The position numbers and the translations under genes were made by a program. DNA of 64,000 bases from Liolophura sinensis (taxonomy: Eukaryota; Mollusca; Polyplacophora; Chitonida; Chitonidae): positions 43,327,385-43,391,384 of the forward strand of contig NC_088295.1 of assembly GCF_032854445.1 (NCBI RefSeq). The letters run 5' to 3'. Position 1 is the stretch's first letter; each line of letters begins with the position of its first letter. Below the pieces are notes generated by a model. That model did no database searches, had not been told where the DNA came from, and saw only the letters and a program-made list of their open reading frames with translations. Below, in pieces: positions 57,952-64,000 of this stretch.

Positions 57952-59765
57952 TAAATCTTGTATTGGCAGTAATTTTTTAACAGCTGTGTATCTGAATCCG
58001 TGAACTGCATCTTCGTTTCCACTTTATATTAGAATATTAGAATTGTTGATGTTGCACGTATTTGATTCACAAATCAGTATAGTAACGCACCTTTTACATA
58101 GGATATATGAACAGTTGCAATCAAAGCTCAACAGAGATACATATTTTCATTATCGACAACTTATAAACTAGCATTGTACCTGTACTTGATTGGTAGATTG
58201 ATTTAATTCATTCGCCTAGAACTTATTTGTGTCTTTCCAGTATAACTGAAATCTGCATGTTTACTGTTTCTCCGTGTTTTTCTGTTTCTCGTCTTAATTT
58301 CGTACTTTCTTAATTCTTTGGTGGTTTGTGTTGAGCGTTCGTTTGGGAATTGACGTTGGCTATTATTGACCTGGAAGGTTCATTTTGATTGACGGCTGGT
58401 GTACGAATGTCTGTATGTTTAGATGCCTGGCTTAAAACACACATGAATGCAAGCTATTTTTTTTAACATACAATAATAAATGAGGTCAGCCTAAACTTGC
58501 TCATCTCAAACAACAGCCAATTATCACCCACTCCGTTTCAATTAATTTTTAACCACATTTTATGGTTTTCTTTAACGTAGGTTTTATTTTATGTGTGGGA
58601 TTTCGGTAAAACTAACAAAACAATTGATTAAGCAATGAATAGCGCCTGAAGTCATTAAATCTTACTTTGGATCAGCAACAAAGGCATTCATTGTAATACA
58701 GTTTATCCCATTTACAGGTATTAAGCCGTGCAATTTGTGACAAAATACCTTATTATTTGACTTTCATTTTATCTCACTCAAGTGAATATGTTATAAAGAA
58801 TTCAGTTTAAAACTTTTTAAGCTGTTTGATCAGTCAGTTACATGTGAACCGCTAGGATTTTTCCTGACATAAGTAAAAAAAAAGCCACGCAATATTGCAT
58901 TGTCCGTATTGAGTGACGTAACGACAAACTCAACACTGTGGAACTTGTGTTCAACTTCAGTGCACAACTTTACCCTTAAAAAGCCCTAAAACATACACCA
59001 ATTCAAAATGTTGTATCACGCAAGGCACTACAGGGAATATATGTCTAGTTATTCAAGCCGTCTGCGTACCATTCTGTTTACCGGGTATGTATACACATAT
59101 GCACACAGTCCTTGTTTGTTTACCTTCTATGTCACTACGTATGTGACTGGAGTGAATAAAAGCCTGAAAGTAAATATTTAAGCTGTTAACTTTGGTGAGA
59201 TTTTCTCAGTGACACAAATGACAGGGATATGAGTAAAAGTTGTCGGCCCCTGATGTGACAACGTTATGAGATGGCAGCTGGGAGACGTCAGAGATCTAGG
59301 TTGCTAACCAACAGCATGAATACGCAGCGATTCACAAACAAAATGTTGGAGAAGTTCAGCGAAGCACAGTCGAGCTAAGAAAAAAAGGACAGTGATACAA
59401 TTCATGTGTGAGTTTCGAGAACAGATTTCATTCTTTTGCACAGGGGTGGATTTATTTGCTCTGGCAAAGATTCTTATATTCGTGCATGGACGTCCTCTGT
59501 CTATGGCCTTTGTCCTTACATAAGGGACTAGATGTCCTCCACAATAATGTGCCTTGATATGACACATGTAGATATTACATGCGCATGTCTACACGATAAT
59601 ACATGTACTTACAATCACACGAAAAGATCTTCCTATATACACTCCTATAAAAAAATTAATTTGCTAATTTTAACCAAAAGTCTGTTGTTTGAGTGAGGCT
59701 AGTTATAATATTATTCTGTTATTATATAATAAAGTGTCATACTCAACATAATATTGAGTTAGTCT
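57952..59765. other. Gene-poor DNA
   Basis: No gene, array or mobile element recognised. Confidence 0.35.
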
Positions 59766-59942
59766 AATAGAATCTTTATTTATTTATTTGACAGGTGTTT
59801 CACACAGTACTCAAGAATATTTCACTTTTACGACGGCGGCCAGCATTATTGTGGGAGAAAACCGAGCAGAGCCCAGGGAAAACCCACGACCATCCGTAGG
59901 TTGCTGCAAGACCTTTCCACGTACGGAATAGAATCTTTATTT
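59766..59942 (-). mobile_element. SINE family A, 5'-truncated, with 16-bp target-site duplication
   Basis: AATAGAATCTTTATTT occurs at 59,766-59,781 and 59,927-59,942. The element between them carries the reversed tail, the ACTCAAGAATATTTCACTTT and GCCAGCATTATTGTGGG blocks and ends at ACGTACGG. Confidence 0.93.
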
Positions 59943-62900
59943 TAAATTAATAAAATTTATGAGTTATATTTCACAGAACAATCTGCTGCAATAACAGAAT
60001 AGATTATGGCATCATTCAGACTATAGACTTTCTTTTAGAATTAACAGATTAATTTTTTGAGTGTACATCTATAGGCACAATGAACTGTTCGAATAATAAT
60101 GGACACTTAGTATCAACAATTAAAATCAAGAATCGGTGAGAATTATGGCATAAATTGTCCAAGTAGCATGCAAAAGAAAGTCTGTATAAAACCTTCGTTT
60201 CGACATTTTTGAAAATTAATATACAGCTTTCATCAAAGCTTTACATAAAGTGATGATTTCTGAATACAGTGAGGTTAGATTAAAGCTAAGTAAATGACAA
60301 GCATTCCCGATATTTATTGATAATCTGACACTGCTAATCGTTGCCGTAACGATTCGCATGACTATCGAAAGCGTGTACAGCCTACATAGATGTACTTTGA
60401 TTGACGAAAACTGATAAACCACATTGCGTAGTACACGATTTGGATACCGATTAGATACATTGAAACATTCCTGTCCATCTTTCCGGCATTGTTGAAAACT
60501 GTTGACTACTTTCCCTATAGCTTCTTACTCCATACACTTTCTTAGTTTCTGGTGGTTTTTGGTAAACATTGTTTTGCATATTGGCCCTGTGATAATTGAC
60601 CTGTAACGTCTACTGCGGTTGAATTTTCGTACACGAGTGTGGCTCGACGCCAAGTTTCATCAGTACTCTGATCAGCCCTATCATCAGCACGATAGAATAT
60701 CACGCATCCTGTTCCATTTACACCTTTGACTTGTCTGAATATGAGTTGGCGACACTTCAACTAACACCTGTGTCGAATTCACAATATGCGCTATACAATA
60801 ACAATATAAATGTGTTTCTGTCCCTAGCTGATTAACCCTCGTTAATACTGGTAATTTAAACATTTCCCAACGGCCAACAAAGCCCTGCTTTCCACGTGCT
60901 GGTCATTATTTCGCTAATGAGGTGATATGTATACATTACGGACTGCGATACAATACAAGGTGCACATTTACTCTATGTTACTATGATGGTTAAGTATGGT
61001 AGAGCGTAATTGTCAAAATCTTTATTGTGTTAAGCATGCGGGATCGTTATGGTTAATTTTGACATTGTTTAAGGTACATTGAATAGGTAGGTTTATCTAG
61101 CGTTTGTCTTTATGACATCATTAACGGTTATCATTAACTATTCATTGTTTGTTGAGATACACCTGTTAATGTGCCTTGTTTACAATCCGGTCTCATCCCA
61201 GTCGGCTCACCACGGCTAAAACTTTTTCCTCATCAGAACAAGGACTTCGGTTTCGGAACAGATGTAGCCTGCTAAGTGAAATCAATTGAGGACCATTTTC
61301 ATTTTGTTAAGTGTGTTAAACGAGTACAATCAACTCGCTTATCACCAGACCAGATGTTGTTACGTAATTTAATTGCTAGAAATGGGTATCGCGTAGTGAC
61401 CCTGATGATTACAAATGACCATCGAGAACAAGAAACGTAATGGACATTACATCTACATCTGTGGTACAGTTAAACCATTCCTCGCAAAATCCAATGGAAC
61501 AAGACTCCGAGTCTATTGAAGTCAGATTGGAGTGCAGGAGATCAAAGCACGCCGCGCGCTGGTCCTGCGTTCGCTGAAGACTCACTTTGACAAGAACAGA
61601 CGCAGATTGTAAATTGTTACTGTCAGTCAACTATCTGTCCTTTCTGGAGTAATAGGGTACCAGGGCTGGTGAATTGAAAGGTAGCCCAGCAGGGCGCGCC
61701 TTGTACAGCTCCAAGCATTCTCCTGAACAAAACCTTCCTATGCCACTTCTGACACCAGCACACGTGTCGAGCACCAATTAACCCGTCACTATCAGACTTC
61801 AGTCATACTCCAGAGGAATCAAAGCTTTTACAGCATTGCTAAAAATATACCGAGACCCGAAACTTGAAAACGTATCCCGGAGAACTCTTTTCTAGTCGAT
61901 TTGCTAAACGTACCTAATTTGTCTTTTGGTCCAAGAGCTGCCTAATAATGACTGTGTTGTTCAGAACTTGGATTGCTCCACGAATGCTCAGCTAAGCACA
62001 TTGTTACACGAAATGTTTATATGCTGAATCGAAGGTACTTTCGAATCGAACGTGTGACTACATATAAGAGACTCTTCTCTAATTGGGACTCTAAGACACA
62101 CTCCAATGCATATTAAGAAAAGATTTTGCTCGCTGTGTGTGAAGTGCTTTAGACCACTGTTCTGTTGAGTTTACCTCGAAAGGCTTTAGTTGGAAATTAT
62201 GTTTTATCACGAATACCAAAATCTACAAACGCTGGTGGAAATCTTGTTGTTAGCAAACATGCAGTGATCAAATATTTCTCTCAGAGATGTTAATCTCTTG
62301 TTCGCTATTTCCACTGGACCTATACACCAGTATATAAGTCGAAGGTTCGTATTAAGTGCATTCTGTAGAACACTATACTGGAGTTCAAGATGTTAAAAGC
62401 CGTTTTATGATATTCTGAATGTAAATAATTAGGTCACCTGGCGTGCTAGATGCTCTATGGATCTATCAGGTCAGATCCATTTCTCCTTTGATAATGTATG
62501 TATTGATGAACCGTTAATTAAAAGAATATCTATCTGTAGCTATTTTTCCTTCAAAGACTTTTACAAAGGCTCTAACGGCTCAAGAATATCGTACAAGAAA
62601 AAGCATGCTGCTTCAGGATCCCTTGTTATCTTATCTAGGTCAAGCACCAGTTAGGAGGTTCTATACATACTCATACTTTCACATCTTTTTAAGATAATTG
62701 TTTGCACATCAGGTGCATGGGAAAAACAAAACCGGGCTCTTCTACAAAATGACTGCACTATCTCACAGACAATTTGAACAATCTCCCTCTCAGCTACACG
62801 TATAAACTGTACAGGTACACACATATCAAATTCCTCTGTCCTTTAGCAAGTCGCCTTACAGGTCAAACTTCAATGAACCCACACAGACTCTTCCTGAAAC

Positions 62901-64000
62901 ATAATTACCCTTCTGGCTGTGGGTGTTTAGGGACAATATTTCTTATATGTGTAAGAAGAGACAGTGCGGTGACAGGACAGCGATGTGGGGGTAATAGCTA
63001 GAAACCCGCAGTCTCCGTCACGCACTAGTGAAGAGTGGAAACTTGCAAAGTTGTGAAGTTCAAGGACTTGGCATGGTCGGTTTGTTTTTGACTGACGGGT
63101 TGATTGATCATGGTGGTCTACAACACAGAATAAATAAAGCACTTCTATTCATACAGCTTTGACTTGCTGAGTAAAATTATCCATGTTGCGCAATGGCTTT
63201 GGATTTCGAGCATTTACGAACAGCCAGTACGCAAGTCTTATCCTGGAAGAAACAGTTTCGTCTTTGTATTAAATAATTATTGTTTGGGAACTATATGGGT
63301 AGATAAATTCTCTATCCATAATAATATTTTATTATATAAATGAATGCAGATAGAGTCTTGGGCCAAATACGATTGCCACCGGAGCTGAAAAAAATTTCAG
63401 GCACAAAAAAAAAATGAAATTAGAAAGGAGAATTCAACCAGGTGTTGTGTGAACGTTGTCGAGCGATGCCCCTCACAGCACTTCGCATATTTACATCAGT
63501 CGTATTGCATGTGACAGTAAACCTCACTGAGCTCTGGGGACACGGCCCCGGGCGACCTGAGAGGAAGAAAAAATCAGGTATGATGTAAATGACAAGGAGC
63601 TGTGAACAATGCTGTAGGGTTTGATGATGTGCCCGGTCGGTTTACCCGAGGTCCCAGTTGTGACGGCTCAAGGCGCGGACTGTTTGGCCAGGTTCAGCTA
63701 CTCTCTTCCGGCCTCAGCAGCGACAAACAGACCTCGGATAGAATTTCTCCATGTAAAAGGCCTTGCTTGTTTTTCATTTCCGATGCAAGAATTGTAGCCT
63801 TTCCATTATAAATTTTTTGATGGCATTAATTCTCATCCCTTGCCTCTGTGGAACAGGCTTTGTCTTTGTCTTCGACATCTGGGAGGAGATTTTCTCAGAT
63901 TAGCTTGACCTGCCGACTGGATCATGCTCAACCCGCCAAATGTTTCAGTGACATGGACACCGACAATAACCGCATGCTGACTTGTCCGTAACAACACAGA
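59943..64000. other. Gene-poor DNA to the window end
   Basis: No gene supported. Minus-strand frames at 60,542-60,760 and 61,409-61,630 look less random in composition than most, but carry no recognised domain and no convincing splice pair. The last 600 nt are less AT-rich without a clear feature. Confidence 0.35.

Overview
The window is metazoan nuclear DNA. It has introns with GT/AG borders, poly(A) signals, minisatellites and many tRNA-derived SINEs, and no prokaryotic or organellar gene organisation. The SINE tails (families ending in repeats of AAAT, or in CCCCAAGC followed by ACTC repeats) and the type of receptor gene suggest a marine lophotrochozoan, most likely a mollusc. This taxonomic call is inference and was not checked by any search.

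Region 1 (1-10,000, + strand) holds the 3' part of a Hedgehog co-receptor gene of the Ihog/BOC/CDON family. Eleven coding exons (641-8137) can be joined without breaking the frame into 752 complete residues: the last Ig domain, a very basic linker exon, two fibronectin III domains, a juxtamembrane linker, one transmembrane helix and a cytoplasmic tail of about 309 residues. The 5' exons (signal peptide and earlier Ig domains) lie outside the window. A long 3' UTR with two possible poly(A) signals follows. One intron carries an inverted fragment of an FN3 exon.

Region 2 (10,000-17,240) contains a 1.9 kb, 24-bp minisatellite (12,149-14,045) that is open on both strands. It is followed by a single-exon gene (15,728-17,179, + strand) for a 483-residue protein of unknown identity. 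That protein has a possible myristoylation/palmitoylation N-terminus (MGC), an acidic segment with the Src-SH2 type motif YEEI, and a YIPM motif of the PI3K-SH2 type. TATA-like and poly(A) elements flank it.

Region 3 (17,240-64,000) has no gene I can support. It is AT-rich intergenic or intronic DNA with tandem arrays (about 41 bp at 20.4 kb, 30 bp at 22.1 kb, 40 bp at 24.7 kb, about 19 bp at 28 kb, 40 bp at 30.2-31.45 kb, and a nested 24-bp/78-bp array at 57.0-57.65 kb). It also holds more than a dozen SINE copies or relics, several with clear target-site duplications, a MITE-like element, two fold-back sequences, and a few less AT-rich patches with clustered homeodomain/GATA/E-box-like words that could be regulatory.

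The two genes lie in the same orientation 7.6 kb apart. Nothing in the sequence shows that they work together. No CRISPR array, operon or known defence system is present. The features most worth follow-up are the basic cassette exon of the receptor, the inverted exon copy, the unidentified tyrosine-motif protein and the nested minisatellite.
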